Assembly (NCBI GenBank): GCA_020853025.1 | Contig: JADYZP010000009.1 | Coordinates: 150,410-214,409, forward strand | Direction of reading: 5' to 3' | DNA: 64,000 bases | From: Burkholderiales bacterium | GTDB taxonomy: Bacteria > Pseudomonadota > Gammaproteobacteria > Burkholderiales > Casimicrobiaceae | Shown: in pieces, positions 33,237-43,633 of the stretch | How positions within the stretch are numbered: the first letter of the stretch is position 1 | Layout of the letters: the number at the start of each line of letters is the position of its first letter | Translations under genes and position numbers: made by a program | Notes under the pieces: generated by a model | Databases searched by the model: none | What the model was told of the DNA's origin: nothing | Seen by the model: only the letters and a program-made list of their open reading frames with translations

Positions 33237-33566
33237 ATGTCCTCCAGATCCGTCGCTCCCCTTGCCCGGCGCCTCCTCCTGACGCTGGCGCTGCTGACAG
33301 GACCGGCGTCGGCCGCCGATGTGCAGGAACTGTTGCAAAAGTACCGTTGCACGATCTGTCATGCCGAACGCGAAGTGCTGGCGGGCCCGCCCTGGGTGGA
33401 CATCGCGGCGCGCTATCGCGGGCAGCCGCAAGCCGAGATGATCATCAGCACCAGGATCCGCGCCGGCGCGCGCGGCAGCGGTCTGTGGCACATGCCTCCG
33501 CACCCGGAAGTTCCGAAGACGGAGGCGGCGTTGATGTCACGCTACATCCTGACCTTCACCGAATAA
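33237..33566 (+). CDS. Small periplasmic c-type cytochrome
   Basis: Signal peptide LLLTLALLTGPASAA; CTICH haem motif; distal Met candidate HMPP. Confidence 0.8.
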   Translation: MSSRSVAPLARRLLLTLALLTGPASAADVQELLQKYRCTICHAEREVLAGPPWVDIAARYRGQPQAEMIISTRIRAGARGSGLWHMPPHPEVPKTEAALMSRYILTFTE

Positions 33567-33659
33567 CCGACACCGTCGCCGAAGCGCGCCCGCATTGCGC
33601 GCAGCGTCGGTGTCGCCTCCTGCGCCGATCCGCGCGGCATTTCGCTTTCGTGCCGGTCG

Positions 33660-34457
33660 CTACTGGCCGGTGTCGATCATGCGCTTCAACTGCGGCGTGT
33701 CGAGCAGCTTGATCGTACGCCCCTGCACCAGGATCAGTCCGTCGCGATGCATCCGCGACAGCAGGCGGCTGACCGTCTCCAGCTTGAGCCCGAGATAGCT
33801 GCCGATCTCGTCGCGCGTCACTCGCAGCACGAATTCGGTTGCCGAGTAGCCGCGGGCACGGTAGCGGTCGGCCAGGTCGAGCAGGAATGCCGCCAGCCTC
33901 TGGTCGGCGCGCATCGTGCCCAGCATCAGCATCACCCGACGCTCACGCGATATCTCGCGGGCCAGCAGCCGGTGCATGTTCTGGCCCACGCGTGCGTGGT
34001 CCTGCGCGAGTTCCTCGATGCGCGCGAAGGGCAACGCACACACCTCCATGTCCTCGAGCGCGGTCGCCTGGCAGTCGTGAGCCCCGACGCCGATGCCGTC
34101 GGTGCCGATGATGTCGCCCGCCATGTGACAACCGGAAACCTGGTCGCGGCCATCCTCCGACAACAGCACCGTCTTGCACGAACCGCTGCGAATCGCATAG
34201 AGCGCGGAAAAGCGCTCGCCCGGGCGGTACAGCGTGTCACTTTTTTTCAGACGCAAGCGCTTGCCGATCAGTTCGTCGAACATCTGCATGACGCCCGGCT
34301 CGAGTCCGAAGGGCAGGCACAACCGCTGCAGGTGGCAGGTGGCGCAGTGCGGCTGTGGATCCTTGACGTCGTGCAGCCGCGTGCGACGCGCGCCTTGATG
34401 TGCGTCGGCGATGGTTTCGGCGGGCCTGCGCCGCCCAGCAGCAGGTTGAGCAGGCAT
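33660..34457 (-). CDS. fnr: FNR-type Crp-family transcriptional regulator
   Basis: HCATCHLQRLC cysteine cluster plus central SGCHM; effector-binding fold; HTH RDEIGSYLGLKLETVSRLLSR. Confidence 0.9.
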   Translation of the reverse strand: MPAQPAAGRRRPAETIADAHQGARRTRLHDVKDPQPHCATCHLQRLCLPFGLEPGVMQMFDELIGKRLRLKKSDTLYRPGERFSALYAIRSGSCKTVLLSEDGRDQVSGCHMAGDIIGTDGIGVGAHDCQATALEDMEVCALPFARIEELAQDHARVGQNMHRLLAREISRERRVMLMLGTMRADQRLAAFLLDLADRYRARGYSATEFVLRVTRDEIGSYLGLKLETVSRLLSRMHRDGLILVQGRTIKLLDTPQLKRMIDTGQ

Positions 34458-34602
34458 CCTGTTCTTCAGGGGGACACGCCGCGGCATCATTGTGGCTCGG
34501 CCTGCGGCATCGAATGCCACAGCGTTGGCAGCCGTTCCGATGCGCTCGCCTGAAAGCCGATCGTCACCGGCACGGGCCCCGCGCCGGTGCCGCTGCGACG
34601 GT

Positions 34603-36564
34603 TCACGGCGAGCGCTCTGCCGGCGCAACCGTCGCGGCGACCGCATCGAACATCAGCGCGTTCAAACGCCGTACGAAGCCTGCCGGATCGGGAAGCTGCG
34701 CGCCTTCGGCGAGCACTGCCTCGTCGAGCAGGAGTTCCGCCCATTCGGCCAGCCGCTCTTCGCCTTCACCGTCGATGCGCCTGACCAGCGCGTGGCGCGG
34801 ATTGATCTCGAGGATCGGCACCACCGCCGGCGCCTTCTGCCCTGCCGAGCGCAGCAGGCGCTCGAGGTTGCCCGACAGTTCGCCCTCACCCACCACCAGG
34901 CACGCCGGAGAGTCGGTCAGACGATGCGTCACGCGCACCTCGCGGACACGCTCGCCCAGCGCCTTCGTGAGACGCTCGACCAGCGGCCGCAACGCCGTCG
35001 CCTCCTCTTCCTGCGCCGCCTTTTCCTCGGCATCCGCCAATTCGCCCAGGTCGAGCGCGCCCTTGGCGACCGAGCGCAGCGGCTTGCCCTCGAATTCGGT
35101 CAGCGACGTCGCCACCCACTCGTCGATGCGGTCCGACAGCAGCAGCACCTCGATGCCCTTCTTGCGGAAGAACTCGAGGTGCGGGCTATGCGCGGCGGCG
35201 GCGTGGCTGTCGGCGGTCACGAAGTAGATCGCCTGCTGACCTTCCTTCATCCGCCCAACGTAACCGGACAGTGAGACCTCCTGCACGTCGGTTCCGCTGG
35301 CCGTCGACGCGAAGCGAACGAGCTTCGCGAGCCGCTCTTGCTGCGCGTAGTCGTCCACGAAGCCTTCCTTCAGCACATTGCCGAAAGTACGCCAGAACGT
35401 CGCGTATTTCTCCGGTTCGTTGTCCGCGAGATCCGAAAGCAGGTCCAGCACGCGCTTGACGCAGCCGCCGCGAATGGCTTCGACGTCGCGCGAATGCTGC
35501 AATATCTCGCGCGACACGTTGAGCGGCAAGTCGTTGGAGTCGACGACACCGCGCACGAAGCGCAGGTACGGCGGCAGCAGCTGGTCGGCGTCGTCCATGA
35601 TGAACACCCGCCGCACGTAGAGCTTCACGCCATGCCGATGCTCACGATCCCGATCCCACAGGTCGAAGGGGGCCGTGGCGGGCACGTAGAGCAGCAACGT
35701 GTACTCGGTGCGTCCTTCGACGCGGGCGTGGACGTGGGCGAGTGGCGCCTGCCCATCGTGCGCGACGTGCCGATAGAACTCGTCGTACTGTTCGGCGGTG
35801 ATCTCGGACTTTGGACGCGCCCACAGCGCGGAAGCCTGGTTGACGGTTTCGTTCTCTTCGCTCGCGCGGTACGCCTGCTTGTCCGCGTCCCAGACTTCGC
35901 CGCGCATGACGATCGGCAGTGCGATGTGATCCGAGTACTTGCGGATGATCGATGCCAGTCGCGCACGAGACAGCAATTCGTCGTGCCCTTCGCGCAGGTG
36001 CAGCGTCACTTCGGTGCCGCGTGCTGGCCGGTCGATGCGCTCGAGCGTGTATTCACCCTCTCCCGCCGACTCCCAGCGCACGCCGTCGGCCGGCGGCAGC
36101 CCCGCGCGGCGCGTGACCAGCGTGACACGGTCGGCAACGATGAACGAAGAATAGAAGCCGACGCCGAACTGCCCGATGAGTCGCGCATCCTTCGCCTGGT
36201 CGCCGGACAGCGAAGCGAAAAACTCGCGTGTTCCCGACTTGGCGATGGTGCCGATATGCGCGATCACCTCATCGCGCGACATGCCGATGCCGTTGTCGCG
36301 CACCGAGATGGTCCGCGCCTCCTTGTCGAAGCTGACGGTGATGGCGAGGTCCGGATCGTCCTCGTAGTACCGCGGATGGTCGAGCGCCTCGAAGCGAAGC
36401 TTGTCCGCCGCGTCCGAGGCGTTGGAGATGAGTTCCCGCAGGAAGATCTCCGGGTGGCTGTACAGCGAATGGATCATCAGGCTCAAAAGCTGCTTCACCT
36501 CGGCCTGGAATCCGTGGGTCTGCGGCGGCTCTCCCGCCGCGTTCGCGGTCGTCTCGTCGTTCAT
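34603..36564 (-). CDS. htpG: Molecular chaperone HtpG (Hsp90)
   Basis: [62 protein letters not shown]. Confidence 0.97.
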   Translation of the reverse strand: MNDETTANAAGEPPQTHGFQAEVKQLLSLMIHSLYSHPEIFLRELISNASDAADKLRFEALDHPRYYEDDPDLAITVSFDKEARTISVRDNGIGMSRDEVIAHIGTIAKSGTREFFASLSGDQAKDARLIGQFGVGFYSSFIVADRVTLVTRRAGLPPADGVRWESAGEGEYTLERIDRPARGTEVTLHLREGHDELLSRARLASIIRKYSDHIALPIVMRGEVWDADKQAYRASEENETVNQASALWARPKSEITAEQYDEFYRHVAHDGQAPLAHVHARVEGRTEYTLLLYVPATAPFDLWDRDREHRHGVKLYVRRVFIMDDADQLLPPYLRFVRGVVDSNDLPLNVSREILQHSRDVEAIRGGCVKRVLDLLSDLADNEPEKYATFWRTFGNVLKEGFVDDYAQQERLAKLVRFASTASGTDVQEVSLSGYVGRMKEGQQAIYFVTADSHAAAAHSPHLEFFRKKGIEVLLLSDRIDEWVATSLTEFEGKPLRSVAKGALDLGELADAEEKAAQEEEATALRPLVERLTKALGERVREVRVTHRLTDSPACLVVGEGELSGNLERLLRSAGQKAPAVVPILEINPRHALVRRIDGEGEERLAEWAELLLDEAVLAEGAQLPDPAGFVRRLNALMFDAVAATVAPAERSP

Positions 36565-36619
36565 CGCTCGTCTCGTTGGATTTCCACGCGGCGCACATCG
36601 TGATTACAATGGCAACGGA

Positions 36620-36638
36620 GGCTTTGCGCCGCAAAGCC
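36620..36638. other. Palindrome ggctttgcg-c-cgcaaagcc in the divergent htpG/SnoaL intergenic region
   Basis: Perfect 9-bp arms; divergent intergenic position. Confidence 0.6.
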
Positions 36639-36734
36639 GTATCATAGAGCACTCGAGCGCAGCCATCGCCGCGCTCGATCACCCGGGCGAGCCTGGCTTC
36701 ACCACCGCCGCCGCTTGCGTCATCGGAGTCCGTC

Positions 36735-37160
36735 ATGTCCATCGATGCGTTCATGTCCGGCTACAAGCGCGCGTGGGAGTCGAGCGACGAGCACCTTCTC
36801 GCTGCACTGTTCACGACTGACGGCGTTTATCGCAATACGCCGTTCGCGCAACAACGTGGACACGAGGCGATCAAGGCGTACTGGCAGCGCACCAAGCTGC
36901 AAAGCGACATCCGCCTCGACTACGAAGTGCTGCATCGCGAAGAGCATGCCGGTGTCGCGCACTGGCGCACCACCTATCAGGTGACATCCGAGGAGTTGTT
37001 CCGCGTGTGGGCGGCTTCGACCGGCACCCCTCTCGTTGCCCGCAAGGAAGGCGATCCACTGCCACGGCTGGTGCTCGACGGCATCGCCGCCGCACGGTTC
37101 GCCGCCGATGGAAAGTGCAGTGAGCTGCGCCTGTGGTGGCACAGCAGGACGGACGAATAG
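36735..37160 (+). CDS. SnoaL/NTF2-like protein
   Basis: [41 protein letters not shown]. Confidence 0.75.
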   Translation: MSIDAFMSGYKRAWESSDEHLLAALFTTDGVYRNTPFAQQRGHEAIKAYWQRTKLQSDIRLDYEVLHREEHAGVAHWRTTYQVTSEELFRVWAASTGTPLVARKEGDPLPRLVLDGIAAARFAADGKCSELRLWWHSRTDE

Positions 37161-37339
37161 TGGCCGACCCTTTCGACAATCCGATGGGGCTGATGGGCTT
37201 CGAGTTCGTCGAATTCGCTTCTCCGACACCCGGCGTGCTGGAGCCGGTCTTCGAAATGCTCGGCGAGGGCAACTTCAAGGCGCTGTTCGAATCGCTCGAG
37301 CGCGACCAGTTGCGCCGCGGCGCGATCGAGCCGAGCTGA
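37160..37339 (+). pseudogene. hpd: 4-hydroxyphenylpyruvate dioxygenase remnant: N- and C-termini joined in frame, catalytic core missing
   Basis: [35 protein letters not shown] (HPPD N-term) directly followed by [24 protein letters not shown] (HPPD C-term). Confidence 0.85.
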
Positions 37340-37359
37340 GTACCCACGAGCCGGCAGCG

Positions 37360-38625
37360 ATGACTACTTCCGTCGACGACACGCACGATCCGGCGCTCTC
37401 GAGCTGGGTCGAATCCGCCAACGACCCCGGTACCGACGTCCCGATCCAGAACCTGCCCTTCGGACGCTTTCGCCGCGCAGGCGAGGCGAGGTACCGGATC
37501 GGTGTGGCGATCGGTGACCAGATCGTCGACCTCGAGCACGCGCGACTGCTGTCGACCGACGACATGAACGACTTCATGCGCGCGGGTGCGCCTGCGCGCA
37601 CCGCGCTGCGACACTCGCTGTCACAGCGGCTGCGCGACGGCAGTGCGCAGCAAAGCGCGATTCAGGCGAGCCTGGTCCCGATGGCGGCGGTCGAGATGGG
37701 ACTGCCCTGCCGCATCGGCGACTACACCGACTTCTACACCAGCATCCATCACGCAACCAACGTCGGACGCCAGTTCCGGCCCGAAGCGCCGCTCCTGCCC
37801 AACTACAAGTGGGTGCCGATCGGCTACCACGGTCGCGCATCGTCGATCATCGCCAGCGGCGAGTCGATACGCCGCCCACGCGGCCAGTCCAAGCGTCCCG
37901 ATGACGAGACCCCGCACGTCGGCCCTTCGGCGCGGCTCGACTACGAGCTCGAACTCGGCATCGTCGTCGGCGCGCCGAATGCGCTGGGCGAGCCGATTCC
38001 GCTCGACGATGCCGAAGCGCATATCTTCGGCCTCGCGCTGTTCAACGACTGGACCGCGCGTGACCTCCAGGTGTGGGAGTACCAGCCGCTGGGACCCTTC
38101 CTGTCGAAGAACTTCGCGTCCACGCTGTCGCCGTGGCTGGTGACGATGGAAGCGCTGGCCCCGTTCCGTGCCCCATTCCGGCGCCCGGCCGGCGACCCTT
38201 CGCCGCTGCCCTATCTCGATGCGGCCGCCAACCGCGCGGCAGGCGCCCTCGACATCGCACTCGAAGTCTGGCTGCAGACGTCGACGATGCGCAACGCCGG
38301 CACTCCGCCACAGCGACTGATGCAGTCGAATTTCCGCGACAGCTACTGGACGGTGGCACAGCTGATCACGCATCACACGATCAACGGCTGCAACCTGCGG
38401 GCAGGCGACCTTCTGGGCTCGGGGACACAGTCGGGTCCTGAGCCCGGACAAGGCGGCTCGCTGCTCGAATTGACGCTGGGCGGCAAGCAGCCGCTGCAGC
38501 TTGCCGACGGCGAGATGCGCGGGTTTCTCGAGGACGGCGACACCGTGATCCTGCGCGGGCATTGCGCACGTGCAGGCTTTCGCCGCGTCGGCTTCGGCGA
38601 CTGCGCGGGAACGATCGTCGCATGA
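37360..38625 (+). CDS. fahA: Fumarylacetoacetase
   Basis: DYTDFYTSIHHATNVGRQFRP, PIGYHGRASSI, LDYELELGIVVG, NDWTARDLQVWEYQPLGPFLSKNF. Confidence 0.95.
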   Translation: MTTSVDDTHDPALSSWVESANDPGTDVPIQNLPFGRFRRAGEARYRIGVAIGDQIVDLEHARLLSTDDMNDFMRAGAPARTALRHSLSQRLRDGSAQQSAIQASLVPMAAVEMGLPCRIGDYTDFYTSIHHATNVGRQFRPEAPLLPNYKWVPIGYHGRASSIIASGESIRRPRGQSKRPDDETPHVGPSARLDYELELGIVVGAPNALGEPIPLDDAEAHIFGLALFNDWTARDLQVWEYQPLGPFLSKNFASTLSPWLVTMEALAPFRAPFRRPAGDPSPLPYLDAAANRAAGALDIALEVWLQTSTMRNAGTPPQRLMQSNFRDSYWTVAQLITHHTINGCNLRAGDLLGSGTQSGPEPGQGGSLLELTLGGKQPLQLADGEMRGFLEDGDTVILRGHCARAGFRRVGFGDCAGTIVA

Positions 38626-39338
38626 GCGCAGCGCCCGTGCCTTCGCCTGCCACGGTCGTCGTCACCGGCGCCGCGGGCAATCTCGGTCGCGCGGTGGCCC
38701 GGGCCTTTGCCGAACGCGGCGCGAAGCTCGTGCTGCTCGGCCGCAGCCGGGAAGCGCTCGATGCGCTGCATGGCGCGCCGGATGACGCTCGCCTGCACAT
38801 TGCCGTCGATCTGCTGGACGCAGCACAGGTCGATACCGCCGCGCAGGCGGCGATCGATCGCTTCGGACGCATCGACGTCCTCTGCAACATCGCCGGCGGT
38901 TTCCGCATGGGGCCAGCCGTACACCAGACGAGCGACACCGATTTCGCGTTCCTGATCGACATCAACGCGAGCACGCTGCTGCATGCCGCACGCGCCTTCG
39001 TGCCACGGATGCTCGCCGGCGGCGGCGGCAAGATCGTCAATGTCGGCGCCTTCGCGGCACAGAAGGGTGCGGCGAACATGGGCGCGTACACGGCCGCCAA
39101 GAGCACGGTGATCCGGCTCACCGAGGCGATGGCCGCGGAACTGCGCGAACGGAACATCAACGTCAACTGCGTGCTGCCGACGGTTATCGACACGCCGGAG
39201 AATCGCAAGGCGATGCCCAAAGCCGATCCGGGCCGCTGGGTCGCGCCCGACGACCTGGCCCGCGTCATCGTCTTCCTGGCCTCCCCCGAGGCGGTCGCCA
39301 TCCACGGCGCCGCGTTGCCGGTGACGGGACTCTCGTAG
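38622..39338 (+). CDS. SDR-family oxidoreductase
   Basis: TGAAGNLGRAVARAF, CNIAGG, YTAAKSTVIRLTEAMA. Confidence 0.9.
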   Translation: MSAAPVPSPATVVVTGAAGNLGRAVARAFAERGAKLVLLGRSREALDALHGAPDDARLHIAVDLLDAAQVDTAAQAAIDRFGRIDVLCNIAGGFRMGPAVHQTSDTDFAFLIDINASTLLHAARAFVPRMLAGGGGKIVNVGAFAAQKGAANMGAYTAAKSTVIRLTEAMAAELRERNINVNCVLPTVIDTPENRKAMPKADPGRWVAPDDLARVIVFLASPEAVAIHGAALPVTGLS

Positions 39339-39372
39339 CGGCCGGCGGATCGCGCCAACCTCGTGAAAGCCA

Positions 39373-40020
39373 ATGCACATGAAATCGACCATCCAATGCG
39401 AAAGCACGAACCCCGCCGCGTCTGCCGCGCAGCCGTCGCGCGCCGAGGCGATCGCCGCCGTGCGCACGCTGATCCGCTGGGCCGGCGACGATCCGGACCG
39501 CGAGGGCCTGCTCGAAACGCCGGACCGGGTAATCCGCGCCTACGCCGAGTACTTCTCCGGCTACCGGCAGGACCCGACAGAAATCCTCGCCAAGACGTTC
39601 TCGGAAGTCGATGGTTACGACGAGATGATCGTGATGAACGACATCCGCTTCGAAAGCCACTGTGAGCACCACATGGCGCCGATCATCGGCTGCGTGCACA
39701 TCGGTTACCTGCCCGACCGGCGTGTGGTCGGCATTTCCAAGCTCGCACGGCTGGTCGAGATTTACGCGCGACGACTGCAGATCCAGGAGAAGATGACCGT
39801 ACAGATCGCCGACACGCTGGCCGAGGTTCTGCAGCCGAACGGCGTTGCCGTCGTCGTCGAGGCGGCGCATCAGTGCATGACGACACGCGGCGTGCACAAA
39901 CCCGGCGCCACGCTGGTGACCAGCCGCATGCTCGGTGCGTTTCGCAAAGACGCGACCACTCGCCGCGAATTCCTGGCGATCATCGGGCGCAACGGCAGCG
40001 GAATGCCCGCCCACGCCTAG
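39373..40020 (+). CDS. folE: GTP cyclohydrolase I
   Basis: [56 protein letters not shown]. Confidence 0.95.
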   Translation: MHMKSTIQCESTNPAASAAQPSRAEAIAAVRTLIRWAGDDPDREGLLETPDRVIRAYAEYFSGYRQDPTEILAKTFSEVDGYDEMIVMNDIRFESHCEHHMAPIIGCVHIGYLPDRRVVGISKLARLVEIYARRLQIQEKMTVQIADTLAEVLQPNGVAVVVEAAHQCMTTRGVHKPGATLVTSRMLGAFRKDATTRREFLAIIGRNGSGMPAHA

Positions 40021-40026
40021 GCTCAC

Positions 40027-41148
40027 GTGCAACCGACGATCGTCGTCGCGCCCGCCTCGGGTGCCGAGGTGACAGAAGTGCACTGTGCGGGCGCATGGAA
40101 CGTCCATGCACTCGCAGAACTCGAGCGGCGGCTCGAGGCCGTCGACTGGCCGACGCAGGGCGAGATCGTCGTCGACGGCAGCGCGCTTTCGACGCTCGAC
40201 ACTTCGGGCGCATGGCTGTTGCAGCGCACGCTGCGCGATCTCGGAGCCGGAGGCCGACGCGTTTCCGTGCGCGGCCTGCGGCCGGAACATGCGGCGGTCA
40301 TGAAGCTGATCGCGGCGTGCGAGATTTCGGCGCCGGCGCCTGTCGCAACGACGCCGGATACGCTGACCCGGCTCGGCCGCCACGCATGGGGCGGCATCAT
40401 CGGCAGCATCGGCTATTTTTCCTTCGTCGGAGAGAGCTTCATCGCGCTGCTGCGCTCCCTCCGGCATCCGTCCCGCCTGCGCTGGCGGCCGATCCTGCAC
40501 AACGTGCAGTCGGCGGGCGTGGAAGCGCTGCCGATCACCGGTCTCCTGTCGTTCCTGATGGGTATCGTCATTGCCTACCAGGGCGCGGACCAACTGCAGC
40601 GCTTCGGTGCGAACATCTTCGTCGTCGATCTCGTCGCGCTGGCGATGCTGCGCGAACTGTCTCCGCTGCTGACCGCGATCATCATCGCCGGACGCTCCGG
40701 CTCGGCGTACACCGCGCAAATCGGCACGATGAAGGTTACCGAGGAGATCGACGCGCTGCGCACGATAGGCATCGGACCGCAGGAGCTGCTGGTGCTGCCC
40801 AAGGTCGTCGCGCTGATCATCGTGATGCCGCTTCTGACCGTCTACACCGACGTCACCGGCGTACTCGGCGGCATGGTCATGGCACGATTCAAGCTCGACA
40901 TCGGCTTCGACGTGTTCATCGACCGCCTGGACGAAGCGATCAGCCTGTCGTCATACTGGACCGGACTCATGAAGGCGCCGGTATTTGCAATGATCATCGC
41001 GCTGGTCGGCTGCTATCGCGGCTTCCACGTCACCGGCAGCGCCCAGAGCGTGGGCCGGCAGACCACGATCAGCGTCGTCCAGGCGATCTTCCTGGTGATC
41101 CTGACCGACGCTATTTTCTCCGTCGCGTTCCTGTGGCTCGACCTCTGA
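40027..41148 (+). CDS. MlaE-family ABC transporter permease with N-terminal STAS-like domain
   Basis: VDGSALSTLDTSGAWLL (STAS); MlaE core ELSPLLTAIIIAGRSGSAYTAQIGTMKVTEEIDALRTIGI; GTG start. Confidence 0.9.
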   Translation: MQPTIVVAPASGAEVTEVHCAGAWNVHALAELERRLEAVDWPTQGEIVVDGSALSTLDTSGAWLLQRTLRDLGAGGRRVSVRGLRPEHAAVMKLIAACEISAPAPVATTPDTLTRLGRHAWGGIIGSIGYFSFVGESFIALLRSLRHPSRLRWRPILHNVQSAGVEALPITGLLSFLMGIVIAYQGADQLQRFGANIFVVDLVALAMLRELSPLLTAIIIAGRSGSAYTAQIGTMKVTEEIDALRTIGIGPQELLVLPKVVALIIVMPLLTVYTDVTGVLGGMVMARFKLDIGFDVFIDRLDEAISLSSYWTGLMKAPVFAMIIALVGCYRGFHVTGSAQSVGRQTTISVVQAIFLVILTDAIFSVAFLWLDL

Positions 41149-41948
41149 TGAACGTCACGGCCACGCCTTCGGCGGCAGACGCCGTCATCGAGGTGCGCGG
41201 TCTCGTCACCCGTTTCGGCGATGCGGTGGTCCACGACAACCTCGACATGAGCGTCCACAAGGGCGAGGTCTTCGCGCTGGTCGGCAGCAGCGGTTCCGGA
41301 AAGTCGACGCTGCTGCGCGAGATCATCCTGCTGCAGCGGCCGGTGTCCGGATCGATCCGCGTCCTCGGGCAGGAAGTGGTCGGTCTGTCCGACGACGAGG
41401 CGCTGCCGCTGCGCCGCCGCTGGGGCGTGATGTTCGAGCGCGGTGCGCTGTTCAGTTCGCTCACCGTCGCCGAGAACGTCGGCATGGTTCTCGAGGAGCA
41501 CACCGACCTGGGGCCCCGGCTGATCGACGAGGTCGCCGCCGTGAAAATCGCACTGACCGGCTTGCCGGCCGACGCCGGTCCCAAGTACCCGAGCGAGCTC
41601 TCCGGCGGCATGCGCAAGCGGGCGTCGCTCGCGCGCGCGCTGGCGCTCGATCCGGAACTCCTGTTTCTGGACGAGCCCACCGCCGGGCTCGATCCCTTGA
41701 GTGCCTCCGGCATCGACGACCTCGTCCGCAGTCTGCGTGAGGGGCTGGGCCTGACGATCATGATGGTGACGCACGACCTCGACCTCCTGTGGCAAGCGGC
41801 GGACCGGGTCGCCGTGCTCGGCCGCGGCCGCATCGCTCAGGCGGACACGATGACCGAACTGTCGCGCTCGGAGGATCCGCTGGTCAGCCAGTATTTCCAT
41901 GGACCGCGCGGCCGCGCCGCTCTGGAGCAGGCATGGAAGCGAAAGTGA
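41148..41948 (+). CDS. MlaF-like ABC transporter ATP-binding protein
   Basis: VGSSGSGKSTLLREII, ELSGGMRKRASLARALALDPELLFLDEPTAGLDP. Confidence 0.93.
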   Translation: MNVTATPSAADAVIEVRGLVTRFGDAVVHDNLDMSVHKGEVFALVGSSGSGKSTLLREIILLQRPVSGSIRVLGQEVVGLSDDEALPLRRRWGVMFERGALFSSLTVAENVGMVLEEHTDLGPRLIDEVAAVKIALTGLPADAGPKYPSELSGGMRKRASLARALALDPELLFLDEPTAGLDPLSASGIDDLVRSLREGLGLTIMMVTHDLDLLWQAADRVAVLGRGRIAQADTMTELSRSEDPLVSQYFHGPRGRAALEQAWKRK

Positions 41949-42880
41949 ATTTCGCAGTCGTGGGTGTATTCGTGATCACGCTGACGGTGGCGATGATCGC
42001 GGGCCTCCTGTGGCTCGGTAGCGGCAAGTTCTATCGGCGGAGCTTCGATGGCTACGTCACCTACATGTCCGAATCGGTGGCTGGCCTCAACGTCAACGCG
42101 CCGGTCCGCTACCGCGGCGTCGACGTCGGGCGCGTGCGCAACATCGCGCTCGCTCCGGACAATGTCGAAGAGGTGAAGATCAGGCTCGACATCGAGCACG
42201 GCACTCCGGTCAAGGAGGACACCGTCGCCATGCTGCAATCGCAGGGACTGACCGGCATTGCCTTCGTGGAGTTGACGGCCGGCGGCAAGGACTCTGCGCC
42301 ATTGCGCGCGCGCCCGGACGAGGAGTACCCGGTGATCGCGTCGGCGCCTTCGTTCATGAACCGGCTCGAAACGCTGGTCCCTGCACTGCTCGCCAATCTG
42401 ACGCGGGTGAGCGAATCCGCCAACGCGTTGCTCGATGACGACAACCGGCGCACCGTCCACGCGACGCTCACCGAACTCGAGATCCTGGCACGCAATCTCG
42501 CAGCGAGCTCGACCAACGTCGATCGCACGCTGGCGAGTGCTGCGCGCGCCATGGACAGCACGGCGCGCGCGATGGACAACGCCACGCGCGTCGCCGGGCA
42601 GCTGCCGCAGCTCGTGCAACGCGTCGAGCGTTCCGCCGACGCCTTCGACCGGATGGCCGCACAGTTGGCCGGCGCCGGCGCCAGCGCGCGCAGAGGAATC
42701 GACAGCGTCAGCAGCGACGTCGGGCAATTCACCAACGAGACATTGCCGGAGGTGCGTGCGCTGGTCACCGAGCTGCGCGCACTGACGACGACACTGCGCC
42801 GCGTCGGTGACGAGGTCGAACGCAACCCGAGCGTGCTGCTGCACGGACGGCCGCCCGCGAAACGCGGCCCGGGAGAATGA
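41933..42880 (+). CDS. MCE/MlaD-family substrate-binding protein
   Basis: VAGLNVNAPVRYRGVDVGRVRNIAL; LQSQGLTGIAFVELTAG. Confidence 0.92.
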   Translation: MEAKVNFAVVGVFVITLTVAMIAGLLWLGSGKFYRRSFDGYVTYMSESVAGLNVNAPVRYRGVDVGRVRNIALAPDNVEEVKIRLDIEHGTPVKEDTVAMLQSQGLTGIAFVELTAGGKDSAPLRARPDEEYPVIASAPSFMNRLETLVPALLANLTRVSESANALLDDDNRRTVHATLTELEILARNLAASSTNVDRTLASAARAMDSTARAMDNATRVAGQLPQLVQRVERSADAFDRMAAQLAGAGASARRGIDSVSSDVGQFTNETLPEVRALVTELRALTTTLRRVGDEVERNPSVLLHGRPPAKRGPGE

Positions 42881-43620
42881 TCGTGCGCATAGCCGGACCC
42901 GCCTCCAGACCTTCCCTCAGGCGCGAAGGCGCCCTGGCGCCGCCTTCCGCCCCGCTGCCGACCCTCGGCGACGGCGATGGTCGGTGCCGGTGGCGGCTGC
43001 CCCTCCTTCTGCTGGCGACAGCGGCGCTGCTCGCCGGCTGTACGGCACTGAAGCCGCCAGAGGTGGTGGAAGCGACGCTGCACGTATTCGAACCCGGGAT
43101 GGCGTCGGTGCGCGCGACGGTCGCGCGCGATCTCGTCCTCGAGATCGCCACGCCTACCGCGGCGCCGGGCTTCGACACGGCACGAATGGCCTACGCGGTG
43201 CGGCCCTACGAACTCGATTACTTCGCGGTCAACCGCTGGGCCGACGCACCGGCGCGAATGCTGCGGCCGCTGCTGACGCGGGCGCTCGAGCGTTCGGGCG
43301 ACTTTCGCGCCGTCGTGCAGTCTGCGGACGGCGTCGCCGCCGATCTACGGCTGGCGACTGAAATCGTTCGCCTGCAGCAGAACTTCGCAACGCGTCCGAG
43401 CCGCGTCGAACTCGTGCTGCGCGTGCAGTTGGTCGACGTCCGCAATCGCCTTGTTGTCGCGACCCGGACGATCGCGGAAACGGAAACCGCAGCGTCCGAC
43501 GATCCGCGCGGTGGTGTGATCGCCGTCAACGCCGCGCTCCGGCGTGCACTGGCGCAGGTGGTCGAGTTCTGCACGGTCGAATCCGGCCGCTTGCGGCCGC
43601 CATCCGCGACCGTGCGCTGA
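42877..43620 (+). CDS. ABC-type transport auxiliary lipoprotein
   Basis: ALLAGCTALKPP lipobox; RMAYAVRPYELDYFAVNRWADAPARMLRPLL. Confidence 0.88.
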   Translation: MIVRIAGPASRPSLRREGALAPPSAPLPTLGDGDGRCRWRLPLLLLATAALLAGCTALKPPEVVEATLHVFEPGMASVRATVARDLVLEIATPTAAPGFDTARMAYAVRPYELDYFAVNRWADAPARMLRPLLTRALERSGDFRAVVQSADGVAADLRLATEIVRLQQNFATRPSRVELVLRVQLVDVRNRLVVATRTIAETETAASDDPRGGVIAVNAALRRALAQVVEFCTVESGRLRPPSATVR

Positions 43621-43633
43621 GTCGGGCGGCGCT

